A stretch of DNA of 33,000 bases from Negativicutes bacterium (GTDB taxonomy: Bacteria > Bacillota_C > Negativicutes > Sporomusales_B > JARLHX01), in assembly GCA_031292015.1 (NCBI GenBank), contig JARLHY010000204.1:1-33000 (forward strand), in the 5' to 3' direction. The position numbers were made by a program, and so were the translations under genes. Under the pieces are notes generated by a model that worked only from the letters and a program-made list of their open reading frames with translations, did no database searches and was not told the origin of the DNA. Positions 8,301 to 16,511 of the stretch are shown here, in pieces. Positions within the stretch are counted from its first letter, which is position 1, and each line of letters opens with the position of its first letter.

Positions 8301-8318
8301 AGGTTGATGGCAGGTATC

Positions 8319-9515
8319 TTATTGGGCCAGCGGTGGCTGGTGGGTTTTTCGCGTGCCAGGCTGTCTGGCGGGAATCGAGGCCGCGAGGGGAATGGAGAGG
8401 GCCAGCGGCAGCAGGGACCAGACCAGCGCTGTTTCGAGGCCGACGAAATCGGCGAAAGCCCCGGTGATGGCCACCCCTACCCCGCCCAGCCCGTAGGCCA
8501 GTCCCAGCATCATGCCTGACGCCATGGCGGCGTTGCCGGGAATAATGTCCTGAGCCCAGACGATGGAGGAGGGCAGCGTGCCCTGGAGGGCAGCGCCGCT
8601 GATCGCCAGCATCAGCCAGGCAAACAGGGTGATTTCCTGGCTGCGGATGAACAGAAACATGGTGGGCAGGCACAGCGCCAGCAGGAAGATGATGCAGGCC
8701 TTGCGGCCGAATCTGTCTCCCAGCCAGCCGCCGACGAAGCTGCCGACCGCTCCGCCCAGCAGGTAAACGGTGAGAAGATTGCCGGCCAGTAGCGGGGCGT
8801 GACCCTGCTGAGCCAGCAATACCGGCAGGAAATTCGGCAGGGCCATCTGGGACCAGGAGCGCAGGGCCATAACGACATTGAGTTTTAACAAATTGAGGGA
8901 TTTATACCAGGCGACGGTGTTGCCGCCCGCCGCCGTCCGCGCTGCGGCCAGCGGGATGCGGTGCAGGCCGGAAGCGAAGTAGGCTGCGCTCAGGAGGATC
9001 GCCGGAACGATCAGCCACGGCAAATTCCGGATACCGAATTCCAGCATATAAAAGACGACGAGCACCGGCGCCAGGGCGAAACCGAAGTTTCCGCCGCCGA
9101 TGAAAACGGACATCGCCAGCCCTTTATTTTCCGCCGGGCTGACCTTGCTCACCAGCGCGGAGCCCAGGGGATGGAACATCGAGGTGCCGAGGCCCCCCAG
9201 TGCCAAAAAGGCCACCAAAACCCAGTAGCTGGGGGCCAGCCCCAGCGAACAGATGAAGAAAGCTCCCACCGGCAGGGTGAACAGGAGAAGCCAGCTATAG
9301 CCCTTTTTGTCGATGAAGTAGCCGCAAACCGGCTGTAGGATGCTGCCGCTGAAGGAGGAGATCATGACCAGCAGGCCCGCGGAGGTGAGGGATATGCCCA
9401 GACTGGCGATGACCACCGGCAGCAGCGGCGGTAAAAAATTATTGTAAAAATCGTTCAGGAAGTGCCCGGCGGTCAGCAAAACCACGGGAAATTTCCCGGC
9501 CCGGGATGTCTGCAT
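8319..9515 (-). CDS. MFS exporter, fosmidomycin-resistance (Fsr) type
   Basis: 398 residues, twelve predicted membrane helices. The N-terminal pattern HFLNDFYNNFLPPLLPV and the GGGNFGFALAPV segment in the fifth helix match the Fsr/YfnC-like subgroup of major facilitator drug exporters; GWLGDRFGRKACI is the MFS signature loop in the second half. It would export small molecules across the cytoplasmic membrane by proton antiport. The start follows AAGGAGGG with about 8-base spacing. It lies 62 bases downstream of the DUF896 gene on the same strand, so the two may be co-transcribed. The actual substrate cannot be read from the sequence. Confidence 0.8.
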   Translation of the reverse strand: MQTSRAGKFPVVLLTAGHFLNDFYNNFLPPLLPVVIASLGISLTSAGLLVMISSFSGSILQPVCGYFIDKKGYSWLLLFTLPVGAFFICSLGLAPSYWVLVAFLALGGLGTSMFHPLGSALVSKVSPAENKGLAMSVFIGGGNFGFALAPVLVVFYMLEFGIRNLPWLIVPAILLSAAYFASGLHRIPLAAARTAAGGNTVAWYKSLNLLKLNVVMALRSWSQMALPNFLPVLLAQQGHAPLLAGNLLTVYLLGGAVGSFVGGWLGDRFGRKACIIFLLALCLPTMFLFIRSQEITLFAWLMLAISGAALQGTLPSSIVWAQDIIPGNAAMASGMMLGLAYGLGGVGVAITGAFADFVGLETALVWSLLPLALSIPLAASIPARQPGTRKTHQPPLAQ

Positions 9516-9577
9516 GTTCGGCGAACCCTCCTTGCCTTTTCCCGGCTGGGGGCATACTATACACTGAAGAGGAACTG

Positions 9578-9781
9578 TCAGTGATTATGGTGACAGCCGC
9601 AGTCACAGGCTTCGGGATGGACTTTGACTGTGTCGAGCTGCGTCTTCACCTGGGCTTTGATGCCGTCAATGTACACCTGTCTCAGTTTGCCCTGTTCCTC
9701 TTTTTCGGTCTCGCTCAAGACCCCCTGGCGCTGCTTGGCGGCAAGTTCGTTGATCCTGGCAATTAATTCCGCAGTGATCAT
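9578..9781 (-). CDS. DUF896 (YnzC-like) small protein
   Basis: 67 residues from ATG 9781, chosen because AGGTGA lies just upstream; an earlier in-frame ATG at 9814 has no ribosome site. The two-helix pattern ARINELAAKQRQGVLSETEK followed by KLRQVYIDGIKAQVK is the DUF896/YnzC signature. Unusually, the C-terminus ends in CDCGCHHNH, a Cys/His cluster that could bind a metal and is absent from the Bacillus protein as I recall it. In Bacillus the family is SOS-associated; here no LexA box was noticed. Confidence 0.85.
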   Translation of the reverse strand: MITAELIARINELAAKQRQGVLSETEKEEQGKLRQVYIDGIKAQVKTQLDTVKVHPEACDCGCHHNH

Positions 9782-9972
9782 TGCTGTCACCTCTTTTTCT
9801 TTCGACTGATACACAAAATACTACCAAATTATCGGCCAACGCGCAAGCTTTCCCCGTCTGCAGCCGACCCGGCGATTGCCGGGGCCCGGGACATATTGCC
9901 GCCGCTTTGGGCAAAGAATAATACCGGGTTCGCCAGGTTCAAAAAAAGACAGCAGATAGGATGTGATGCCAG

Positions 9973-10875
9973 TTGCATGATGTGATCATTATCGGCGGCG
10001 GTCCTGCCGGAATGACGGCCGCAGTCTACGCTGTCCGCAAAAAAATGGATATTTTGCTGATTACCAAGGATTTCGGCGGCCAGCTGATGTGGACCAGAGA
10101 AATCGAAAACTATATGGGCTTTCAGTATATCACCGGCCCTGAACTGATTACTAAGTTCGAGGAGCAGGTCAAGCAGTTTCCGGTCAACATCAAGTATGAG
10201 GAAGTGGAAAGACTGACCCGGGCCGCCGACGGCACTTTTGTCGTGCACGGTAGCGAGAGCTCTCACCAGGGCAAAACGGTGATCGTGGCCTCCGGCAAAA
10301 GGCCGCGCCGCCTTAACGTTCCGGGGGAGGAGGAGTTCACCGGGCGGGGAGTCGGCTATTGCGCCACCTGCGACGGCCCCCTTTATGCCGGCAAAGAGGT
10401 GGCCGTGGTTGGCGGCGGCAACTCCGGCGTGCAGGCGGCCATCGAACTTTGCGCCATCGCCGACAAGGTTCATCTGGTGGTGCGCAGTGACTATCGCGCC
10501 GACCCGGTGGTGGTGGAAAAACTGGCGGGCTGCTCCAACGTGGCTGTTCTCAAGGGTTATCAGGCGAAATCCATCGCCGGGGACCAGACGGTGGAAAAGT
10601 TTGTGGTGGCCAGTGACGACTCCACGCAGGAACTGGCCGTGCAGGGCGTCTTCATCGAAATCGGTCTTGACCCCAATTCCGAGTTCGCCCGCGATGCTGT
10701 CAAACTTAACTCCTACCAAGAGATTGTCGTCGATTGCCGCGCCAGAACCAACGTTCCCGGCCTGTTCGCCGCCGGCGACGTCACCAGCGGGCCGGACAAA
10801 CAGATCATTGTCGCCGCAGGCGACGGCGCCAAGGCGGCGCTGGGGGCATATGAATACCTGCTGTACAGGAAATAA
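9973..10875 (+). CDS. AhpF-like flavin disulfide reductase (thioredoxin-reductase fold)
   Basis: 300 residues. The TTG start (9973) is the first possible start after an in-frame stop. FAD binding is shown by GGGPAGMTAA (about residues 7-16) and TNVPGLFAAGDV (about 260). The redox pair is Cys130/Cys133 in CATCDGPLYAG, and the pyridine-nucleotide site is GGGNSGVQAAIEL. The segment after that site lacks the HRRxxxR motif of NADPH-dependent thioredoxin reductases, and the GVFIEIGL and KQIIVAAGDGAKA stretches resemble AhpF, so NADH use is likely. The N-terminal double-thioredoxin domain of AhpF is missing; it should pair with a separate thioredoxin/glutaredoxin-like protein, none of which is in the window. 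Confidence 0.85.
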   Translation: MHDVIIIGGGPAGMTAAVYAVRKKMDILLITKDFGGQLMWTREIENYMGFQYITGPELITKFEEQVKQFPVNIKYEEVERLTRAADGTFVVHGSESSHQGKTVIVASGKRPRRLNVPGEEEFTGRGVGYCATCDGPLYAGKEVAVVGGGNSGVQAAIELCAIADKVHLVVRSDYRADPVVVEKLAGCSNVAVLKGYQAKSIAGDQTVEKFVVASDDSTQELAVQGVFIEIGLDPNSEFARDAVKLNSYQEIVVDCRARTNVPGLFAAGDVTSGPDKQIIVAAGDGAKAALGAYEYLLYRK

Positions 10876-10907
10876 CGTGTCGGCCCTGCGGGGCCGACAC
10901 GTTTTTT
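10876..10907 (+). terminator. Terminator of the AhpF-like reductase gene
   Basis: Perfect 11-bp stem CGTGTCGGCCC/GGGCCGACACG with TGCG loop and six T, starting at the base after the stop codon. Confidence 0.95.
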
Positions 10908-10984
10908 CCCGTTTGTGGCAACAGTGGCAGGAATTTCTGCCGCCGTTGTGCAATATTCTCAAAAGTGACCAAGTGAACGGCGCA

Positions 10985-11107
10985 GCTCGCCTGTGCACCG
11001 CCAGGGAAGGTCGCAGGCACCTGTACCGGGATTGCAACGGCGCAACCCCGGCTGGCAGGCGCTTCTTTTTATGGATATTTTCCGCAAAACAAGAAGCCGG
11101 AAAATAT
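10985..11107 (+). promoter_or_regulatory. Folded leader upstream of the NCS2 permease
   Basis: The 314 bases between the reductase terminator and the permease carry no convincing gene. They contain nested complementary segments: CGCCT/AGGCG (10988-10992, 11057-11061), GCCAG/CTGGC (11000-11004, 11052-11056), and a 10-bp hairpin with one mismatch (11026-11035, 11042-11051). Next come two interleaved pairings, GCTTCTT/AAGAAGC (11061-11067, 11091-11097) and ATATTTTCCG/CGGAAAATAT (11075-11084, 11098-11107), in the order expected for a pseudoknot or a switch. No T-run follows, so control, if any, would be at translation. I could not match it to a known riboswitch or to PyrR sites. Confidence 0.4.
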
Positions 11108-11189
11108 GCGGCATGGCCCGGGGCGAAAGGCGGCGTTGGCGCAGTCGAAGAAGCAAGAAAATCAAGAAAAGGAAGGTGCGATTGTCAAG

Positions 11190-12506
11190 ATGGAGAAACG
11201 CATGATCCAAGTCGAGGAGCGGCTGCCTATAGTACAGACCATCCCGCTCAGCCTGCAGCACTTATTCGCTATGTTCGGTGCCACTGTCCTTGTGCCGTTT
11301 CTGTTCAAGGTGAATCCGGCCACTTCTTTGCTGATGAACGGTATCGGCACCCTGGTTTATCTCATCGTATCCAAGGGTAGAATCCCGGCTTACCTGGGAT
11401 CCAGCTTTGCCTTTATCGCCCCGGTGTTCGCCGTGCTGGCCGTTCCCGCTCTGGGCGGCTACGCCGCAGCTCAGGGCGGCTTCATCATGTTCGGCATATT
11501 CTTTGTTATCGTATCGTTTATCGTCCGCACCGTTGGCGTCGGCTGGCTTGACGTGGTATTTCCCCCGGCAGCCATGGGCGCGATTGTCGCCATCATCGGC
11601 CTGGAACTCGCGCCGGTGGCCACCGAGATGGCCGGACTGACTGGCAAGCTGATCGAGCAGTTGCAGATTCCCTACGCCACTGCCATCGCTGTTTCCATGT
11701 TCACCCTGGCGGTCACCATTTTGGGCTCTGTGCTGTTCCGCGGTTTTCTCGGCGTCATCCCGGTGCTGATCGGCGTTATCGCCGGCTATATTCTGTCGAT
11801 CTTCATGGGCATCGTCGACTTTTCCAGCGTCGCCGCGGCGCCGTGGTTCGAGGTGCCGACCCTCTATGCGCCGGTGTTTAACATGAGCGCCATCCTGATG
11901 ATCATGCCGGCCGCCCTTGTCGTACTGGCCGAACATATCGGTCACCTGGTGGTCACAGGCAACATCGTCGAACGGGACCTGGTGAAAGATCCCGGCCTTG
12001 ACCGCTCGCTGCTGGGCGACGGTATCTCCAACATTCTTTCCGGCCTTGTCGGTGCCACTCCCAACACCACCTACGGCGAAAACATCGGCGTCATGGCCAT
12101 CACCAAGGTGTTCAGCGTATGGGTCATCGGCGGCGCGGCAGTCATTGCCATCCTCATCTCCTTCATCGGGAAATTCGCCGCGCTGATCCGCAGCATTCCG
12201 GTTCCGGTCATGGGCGGGGTCTGCATTCTGCTGTTCGGCGTCATCGCCGCCGCCGGTATCCGGATGCTCATCGAAAAGAAAGTCGACTACACCAAGGCCA
12301 GAAACCTCATCCTGACCTCGGTGGTTCTGGTCAGCGGTATCAGCGGTGCGGCCGTGAAGTTCGGCACCGTGGAGCTCAAGGGTATGGCCCTGGGAACGGT
12401 TGTCGCCATCATCATCAGCCTGCTGTTCGCCTTCTTCGAGAAAATGGGCTGGACCAACGACGAACCGGCCTCCCCGGGAATCCACGTGGCCGACGACAGC
12501 AAATAA
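11190..12506 (+). CDS. NCS2 family uracil/xanthine permease
   Basis: 438 residues from ATG 11190, about 12 bases after GGAAGG; ATG 11202 is an alternative. The N-terminal QHLFAMFGATVLVP motif, the AEHIGHL segment and the later PNTTYGENIGVMAITKV motif identify the nucleobase-cation symporter-2 family. The QHL and NTTYGENIG elements are closest to UraA-type uracil carriers, which import the base with protons across the cytoplasmic membrane for pyrimidine salvage. Twelve to fourteen hydrophobic segments are present. It is monocistronic: a terminator follows, and a long folded leader precedes it. Confidence 0.85.
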   Translation: MEKRMIQVEERLPIVQTIPLSLQHLFAMFGATVLVPFLFKVNPATSLLMNGIGTLVYLIVSKGRIPAYLGSSFAFIAPVFAVLAVPALGGYAAAQGGFIMFGIFFVIVSFIVRTVGVGWLDVVFPPAAMGAIVAIIGLELAPVATEMAGLTGKLIEQLQIPYATAIAVSMFTLAVTILGSVLFRGFLGVIPVLIGVIAGYILSIFMGIVDFSSVAAAPWFEVPTLYAPVFNMSAILMIMPAALVVLAEHIGHLVVTGNIVERDLVKDPGLDRSLLGDGISNILSGLVGATPNTTYGENIGVMAITKVFSVWVIGGAAVIAILISFIGKFAALIRSIPVPVMGGVCILLFGVIAAAGIRMLIEKKVDYTKARNLILTSVVLVSGISGAAVKFGTVELKGMALGTVVAIIISLLFAFFEKMGWTNDEPASPGIHVADDSK

Positions 12507-12532
12507 AGCAGTTTCTTTTGGATACAGACCCG

Positions 12533-12557
12533 GCGCCCGCTTCGGCGGGCGCTTTTT
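12533..12557 (+). terminator. Terminator of the permease gene
   Basis: Perfect GCGCCCGC/GCGGGCGC stem with TTCG tetraloop and five T. Confidence 0.95.
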
Positions 12558-12723
12558 GTTTGTTCAGCAATTCAAGACAAAGGCCGTTTAAAAGCCCCGG
12601 ATGCACGGCGGTCCTGCAGGCGATGCGCTTAGAAATGCGGCCTGCCTCTTGCAGGTGCAAAGCAGATGGGGGCTTCGCAAGCGGCCGAAACTTGTCTGAA
12701 AATAGAAACATCACACAATTCCC
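12558..12723. other. Intergenic stretch with no recognised gene
   Basis: Between the permease terminator and the promoter of the ACT gene. Contains short GC-rich complementary segments (for example CCTGCAGG-like pieces around 12,614 and 12,640-12,655) but no reading frame with a ribosome site and no structure I recognise. Confidence 0.5.
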
Positions 12724-12751
12724 TTGGTTTTTTAGCAAAAACAGGTATAAT
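12724..12751 (+). promoter_or_regulatory. Predicted sigma-A promoter of the ACT-PFL operon
   Basis: TTGGTT, 16-base spacer, TATAAT (12746-12751). It lies about 75 bases ahead of the ACT-domain gene, which starts behind GGAGGGTGGG. Confidence 0.7.
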
Positions 12752-12825
12752 ATATTCAATATCAGACGCAAAGACAACCGTTCATTGTTGGTAGACATTA
12801 TAGAGATAAAGCGGAGGGTGGGCGT

Positions 12826-13095
12826 ATGAGAGTCGTTATCACGATTATCGGGCAGGACCGGGTGGGCATAGTGGCCATGGTCTCAACGACACTGGCGGAA
12901 CACAATGTCAATATTCTGGATATCAATCAGAACATCATCAACGGCTTTTTCAACATGGTGATGATCGCCGATATGACCAGTTCCGGGATCAGCCTGAAGG
13001 ACCTGCAGCAGCTCCTGCGGGAAAAGGGCGAGGCCCTGGGCCTTGAAATCAAAGTGCAGCACGAGGATATTTTCAAGATCATGCACCGGATTTAG
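12826..13095 (+). CDS. ACT domain protein (UPF0237 family)
   Basis: 89 residues forming a single ACT domain: RVVITIIGQDRVGIVAMVSTTLAE, then NVNILDINQNIINGFFNM, with the typical beta-alpha-beta layout and the GQDRxGIVA ligand loop. ACT domains bind amino acids or other small ligands. This stand-alone member is regularly followed by a PFL/DUF711 protein, as here (24-base gap), and is thought to act as its regulatory partner. The two are almost certainly one operon. The ligand is unknown. Confidence 0.9.
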   Translation: MRVVITIIGQDRVGIVAMVSTTLAEHNVNILDINQNIINGFFNMVMIADMTSSGISLKDLQQLLREKGEALGLEIKVQHEDIFKIMHRI

Positions 13096-13119
13096 TCAAC
13101 AGGCCGGAGGAGGGTTTCC

Positions 13120-14478
13120 ATGTTAGCCATTCAGGACATTCTTGAGACCAACCGGATGATCGCAGAGAACAAGCTCGATGTGCGCACCATCACCATGGGT
13201 ATCAGCCTGCGGGACTGCGCCCATCCTGATATCGAAGTTTTCTGCCGCAACATCTACGACAAGATAACCCGCACCGCCGAGCATCTCGTGCGGACCGGCG
13301 AGGACATCGAGGCCGAATACGGCATTCCGATCATCAACAAGCGCATCGCCGTGACGCCCATCGCCATCGTCGCCGAGAGCTGCCGCTGCGACAGCTATTT
13401 CCCGGTGGCCGAGGCTCTGGACCGCGCCGCAAAAACAGTGGGAGTCAACTTTATCGGCGGATTTTCCGCGCTGGTGGAAAAGGGTTACACCAAGGGAGAC
13501 AAAATTCTCATCCAGTCCATCCCCGAAGCTCTGGCCAAAACCGACCGGGTTTGTTCCTCGGTCAACCTGGCTTCCACCAAAGCCGGGATCAATATGGACT
13601 GTGTCCGGGAAATGGGCCATATCATCAAACACACCGCCGAACTCACCCGTGACCGGGACGCCCTGGGCTGCGCCAAGCTGGTGGTCTTCGCCAACGTGCC
13701 GGAAGACAACCCCTTCATGGCCGGCGCCTTCCACGGTGTCGGCGAGGCTGAAACCACCATCAACGTCGGCGTCAGCGGACCCGGGGTTGTCAAACGGGCC
13801 CTGGAAGAAGTCCGCGGCGAAAACTTCGGCGCCGTGGCTGAAACCATCAAACGGACAGCCTTCAAGATTACCCGGGTCGGGCAATTGGTGGCCCAGGAAG
13901 CATCGCGCCGGCTGGGCGTTCCTTTCGGCATCATCGACCTTTCTCTGGCGCCGACTCCTGCCGTGGGGGACAGCGTGGCCCATATCCTCGAAGAAATGGG
14001 GCTGGAAAGCTGCGGAGCCCCCGGCACCACTGCGGCGCTGGCGTTACTCAACGACGCCGTGAAAAAGGGCGGCCAGATGGCTTCGTCCTTCGTCGGCGGC
14101 CTGAGCGGAGCCTTTATCCCGGTGAGTGAGGACGCCGGCATGATCAACGCGGTGGAATGCGGCAGCCTGACCTTGGAGAAATTAGAAGCCATGACCTGTG
14201 TCTGCTCGGTGGGCCTTGACATGATCGCCGTGCCGGGAGACACCTCGGCGGCAACCATCTCGGCCGTCATCGCCGACGAAGCGGCCATCGGGATGATCAA
14301 CAACAAGACAACCGCGGTGCGGATCATTCCCGTGCCAGGCAAAAAAGTGGGCGACCGGGTCGAGTTTGGAGGACTGCTGGGCCACAGCCCCATCCTTGCT
14401 GTAAATTCCTTCAAGCCGGACGCTTTTATCGCCCGCGGCGGGCGCATCCCGGCCCCGCTGCGCAGCCTCACCAACTAA
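13120..14478 (+). CDS. PFL family protein (UPF0210/DUF711)
   Basis: 452 residues, the usual length of the family, starting at ATG 13120 behind GGAGGAGGG. Family stretches include [22 protein letters not shown] at the N-terminus, [16 protein letters not shown] in the middle, and [13 protein letters not shown] followed by [18 protein letters not shown] near the end. The fold is related to the pyruvate formate-lyase/glycyl-radical barrel, but there is no glycyl-radical loop, so it is not a functional PFL. No reaction is established. Pairing with the upstream ACT protein is conserved across Firmicutes, which suggests a ligand-controlled enzyme of small-molecule metabolism. Confidence 0.9.
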   Translation: MLAIQDILETNRMIAENKLDVRTITMGISLRDCAHPDIEVFCRNIYDKITRTAEHLVRTGEDIEAEYGIPIINKRIAVTPIAIVAESCRCDSYFPVAEALDRAAKTVGVNFIGGFSALVEKGYTKGDKILIQSIPEALAKTDRVCSSVNLASTKAGINMDCVREMGHIIKHTAELTRDRDALGCAKLVVFANVPEDNPFMAGAFHGVGEAETTINVGVSGPGVVKRALEEVRGENFGAVAETIKRTAFKITRVGQLVAQEASRRLGVPFGIIDLSLAPTPAVGDSVAHILEEMGLESCGAPGTTAALALLNDAVKKGGQMASSFVGGLSGAFIPVSEDAGMINAVECGSLTLEKLEAMTCVCSVGLDMIAVPGDTSAATISAVIADEAAIGMINNKTTAVRIIPVPGKKVGDRVEFGGLLGHSPILAVNSFKPDAFIARGGRIPAPLRSLTN

Positions 14479-14479
14479 C

Positions 14480-14508
14480 TTTACAAGAACGAGCGTATAT
14501 TCTATAAT
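14480..14508 (+). promoter_or_regulatory. Strong sigma-A promoter ahead of a hairpin leader
   Basis: TTTACA (14480-14485), 17-base spacer, TATAAT (14503-14508). It begins two bases after the PFL stop codon. A terminator-like hairpin follows 20 bases downstream, before the molybdopterin-domain gene. Confidence 0.7.
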
Positions 14509-14527
14509 TTGAATAAAGTAGCTTTTG

Positions 14528-14555
14528 CCGTTTTTCTGCTGAAAAACGGTTTTTT
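14528..14555 (+). terminator. Hairpin with T-run: PFL terminator or attenuator
   Basis: Perfect 9-bp stem CCGTTTTTC/GAAAAACGG, TGCT loop, six T. It could end the ACT-PFL transcript. Because a promoter sits just upstream, it could also attenuate transcription of the gene at 14,615. Confidence 0.7.
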
Positions 14556-14614
14556 ATCCTGTCAGAAATCTTTCGCCAGTTGCTGGACTTGCTTTATAAC
14601 GGGAGGGTGGGACT

Positions 14615-15640
14615 GTGGCCATCAGAAAAGTTCGGCTGGAAGAAGCCGTCGGCATGGTACTGGGACATGACATGACCAAGATTGTTCCTGGAGAGTACAA
14701 GGGACCGGCCTTCAAAAAAGGCCACATCATCCGGCCGGAGGATATACCTCACTTCAAGGATATCGGCAAAGAACACATCTTTCTCATCGAACTGACCGGC
14801 GGGCAGGTCCATGAAGACGAAGCTGTCGCCCGTATCGCCAAGGCGGTGGCCGGCGAAAATCTTGTCCTGACCGACCCCTCGGAAGGCCGGATCAGCCTCA
14901 AGGCAGCCAGCGACGGCCTGCTGAAGATCAACCGCCAAGCCCTGAACGCTGCCAATACCATCGAACATGTCGTGCTGGCTACGCTGCACGGCAACCGGAT
15001 GGTTAAAGCCGGCGACACGGTGGCTGGCGTCAAAATCGTTCCACTGGTTGTGGAGAAAAGCACAGTGGAGGCGGTGGAAGAGATCGGCGCGGCAACGCCC
15101 GGTATCATCGCCGTGCAACCGCTGCAGCGCTTGAAAATTGCCCTGGTGGTCACCGGCAACGAGGTGTTCTACGGCCGGATCCAGGACAAGTTTGCCGGCC
15201 TGTTCGCCGACAAGATCGCCGCCTATGGCGCCGAACTGATCGGGACGTGTTATCAGCCGGACGACTGCCCGCGCATCGCCGCTGCCATCCTGGACTTTAA
15301 AGAACAGGGCGCCGACGTCGTCATTGCCACCGGCGGGATGTCCGTGGACCCTGACGACGTTACCCCCGAGGCTATCCGCTGTACCGGGGCCCGGGTAGTG
15401 AGCTACGGTTCCCCGGTATTGCCGGGGGCGATGTTCATGCTTTCCTACCTGGACGGGACGGCGGTTTTAGGTATGCCGGCCTGCGGTATGTACTCGCGGG
15501 TCACCGTGTTCGACCTGGTGTTCCCCCGCATACTGGCCGGAGAAATACTGACCAAAGCGGATATAGCCGCCATGGGTTACGGCGGCCTTTGCCAGGCCTG
15601 CAAACCCTGCGTCTATCCCCATTGTCCCTTCGGTAAATAA
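14615..15640 (+). CDS. Molybdopterin-binding-domain protein (MoeA/CinA-like, short form)
   Basis: 341 residues, GTG start behind GGGAGGGTGGG. About residues 175-310 form a MoCF_biosynth (molybdopterin-binding) domain: IALVVTGNEVFYGRI, ATGGMSVDPDDVTP and VLGMPACGMYSRVTVFD. The N-terminal half is MoeA-like but shortened. The last 20 residues hold four cysteines in the pattern C-x2-C-x2-C-x4-C, ending in PHCPFGK, a probable metal or Fe-S site not found in classical MoeA. It probably handles molybdopterin or a related pterin; insertion of molybdenum as in MoeA is unproven. The endonuclease III gene follows after 26 bases. Confidence 0.8.
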   Translation: MAIRKVRLEEAVGMVLGHDMTKIVPGEYKGPAFKKGHIIRPEDIPHFKDIGKEHIFLIELTGGQVHEDEAVARIAKAVAGENLVLTDPSEGRISLKAASDGLLKINRQALNAANTIEHVVLATLHGNRMVKAGDTVAGVKIVPLVVEKSTVEAVEEIGAATPGIIAVQPLQRLKIALVVTGNEVFYGRIQDKFAGLFADKIAAYGAELIGTCYQPDDCPRIAAAILDFKEQGADVVIATGGMSVDPDDVTPEAIRCTGARVVSYGSPVLPGAMFMLSYLDGTAVLGMPACGMYSRVTVFDLVFPRILAGEILTKADIAAMGYGGLCQACKPCVYPHCPFGK

Positions 15641-15666
15641 GGCTTCGGTGAAAAAAGGGGGTACCG

Positions 15667-16305
15667 GTGTTGCGGATCACAAAAAAAATCAAACAACAAA
15701 TGCTCGCTATTCTGGCCGAAGAGTACGGCAGGACCACTACCGCACTGACTTATACTTCCCCCTTTGAACTGCTGGTCGCCGTGGTTCTGTCGGCCCAGTG
15801 CACCGATACCAGAGTGAATATCATCACCGCCCGGCTCTTTCCCGCCTACGACACCCCGGCCAAGCTGCTGGCTCTGGGCGAGGAGCGCCTGGCCGGACTC
15901 ATCAGGGACTGCGGCCTGTTTCGCGGCAAAGCTCGCAACCTTATCGCCGCCAGCGCCATGCTGCTGGCCGAGCATGGCGGGGAGGTTCCCGCTAAGTTCG
16001 AGGAGCTCATCAAGCTTCCCGGCGTGGGCCGCAAAACCGCCAATGTTCTCCTCAGCCAGCTCTTTGCCGTGCCGGCGATCGCGGTGGACACCCACGTCTT
16101 TCGCGTAGCCAACCGCTTGGAGCTTGCCACGGGCGACACGCCGCGGGTCGTGGAAGAAGGCCTGATGAAGGCGGTGCCGCGGGCCGACTGGAGCAGCGCC
16201 CATCACTGGCTGATCTGGCACGGCCGGAAAATATGCAAAGCCCGCCGGCCGGACTGCGGCGGGTGTCCCCTGAATCAGCTATGCCCCAGCGCGTTTGTGG
16301 TGTAA
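15667..16305 (+). CDS. nth: Endonuclease III
   Basis: 212 residues from GTG 15667 behind AAAAGGGGG, the normal length of the family. It has the helix-hairpin-helix LPGVGRKTANVLL with catalytic Lys123 and the catalytic Asp141 in VDTHVFRVANRL; these are 18 residues apart, as in the E. coli enzyme. The C-terminal [4Fe-4S] cluster motif is Cys190-x6-Cys197-x2-Cys200-x5-Cys206. It is a bifunctional DNA glycosylase/AP lyase that removes oxidised pyrimidines in base-excision repair. It is downstream of, and probably co-transcribed with, the molybdopterin-domain gene. Confidence 0.95.
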   Translation: MLRITKKIKQQMLAILAEEYGRTTTALTYTSPFELLVAVVLSAQCTDTRVNIITARLFPAYDTPAKLLALGEERLAGLIRDCGLFRGKARNLIAASAMLLAEHGGEVPAKFEELIKLPGVGRKTANVLLSQLFAVPAIAVDTHVFRVANRLELATGDTPRVVEEGLMKAVPRADWSSAHHWLIWHGRKICKARRPDCGGCPLNQLCPSAFVV

Positions 16306-16306
16306 G

Positions 16307-16423
16307 GTTGTTGAAAAACTTCGCCTAGCGTCGTTGCTCCTCAGGTCGCTTGCTTGCGTTCATCCCAGTACGCGGCGCCGCGCGCCCTTCCGGTTCGCCT
16401 AGCTATGCTAGTTTTTGAACAGC
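16307..16423. repeat. Candidate intergenic repeat element (about 117 bp)
   Basis: The stretch is bounded by imperfect inverted ends: GTTGTTGAAAAACT on the left and AGTTTTTGAACAGC on the right (12 of 14 match). Just inside each end lies a direct copy of TTCGCCTAGC. The body is GC-rich, has no gene and contains GCGGCGCCGCGC. This layout is typical of non-coding interspersed repeats or miniature elements. Only one copy is in the window, so its repetitive nature is inferred. Confidence 0.5.
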
Positions 16424-16448
16424 TTCAAGGGATAGACATTTTGACTAT

Positions 16449-16475
16449 GCCACCCGCCTGCAGGTAGGTGGCTTT
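16449..16475 (+). terminator. Probable terminator after nth and the repeat
   Basis: GCCACC/GGTGGC stem (16449-16454, 16467-16472) with CCTGCAGG in the loop, followed by TTTCATTT. Confidence 0.6.
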
Positions 16476-16511
16476 CATTTCCTTGAAAATCTTCCCTGGC
16501 CAAAAACAATC

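Noticed and set aside
8319..9515. Several long plus-strand frames opposite the MFS gene
   Set aside because: They are typical GC-rich antisense shadows. The minus-strand frame has twelve membrane helices and family motifs.
11106..11189. N-terminal extension of the NCS2 permease to ATG 11106
   Set aside because: It would add a very basic, non-family stretch that overlaps the folded leader. ATG 11190 fits the family start.
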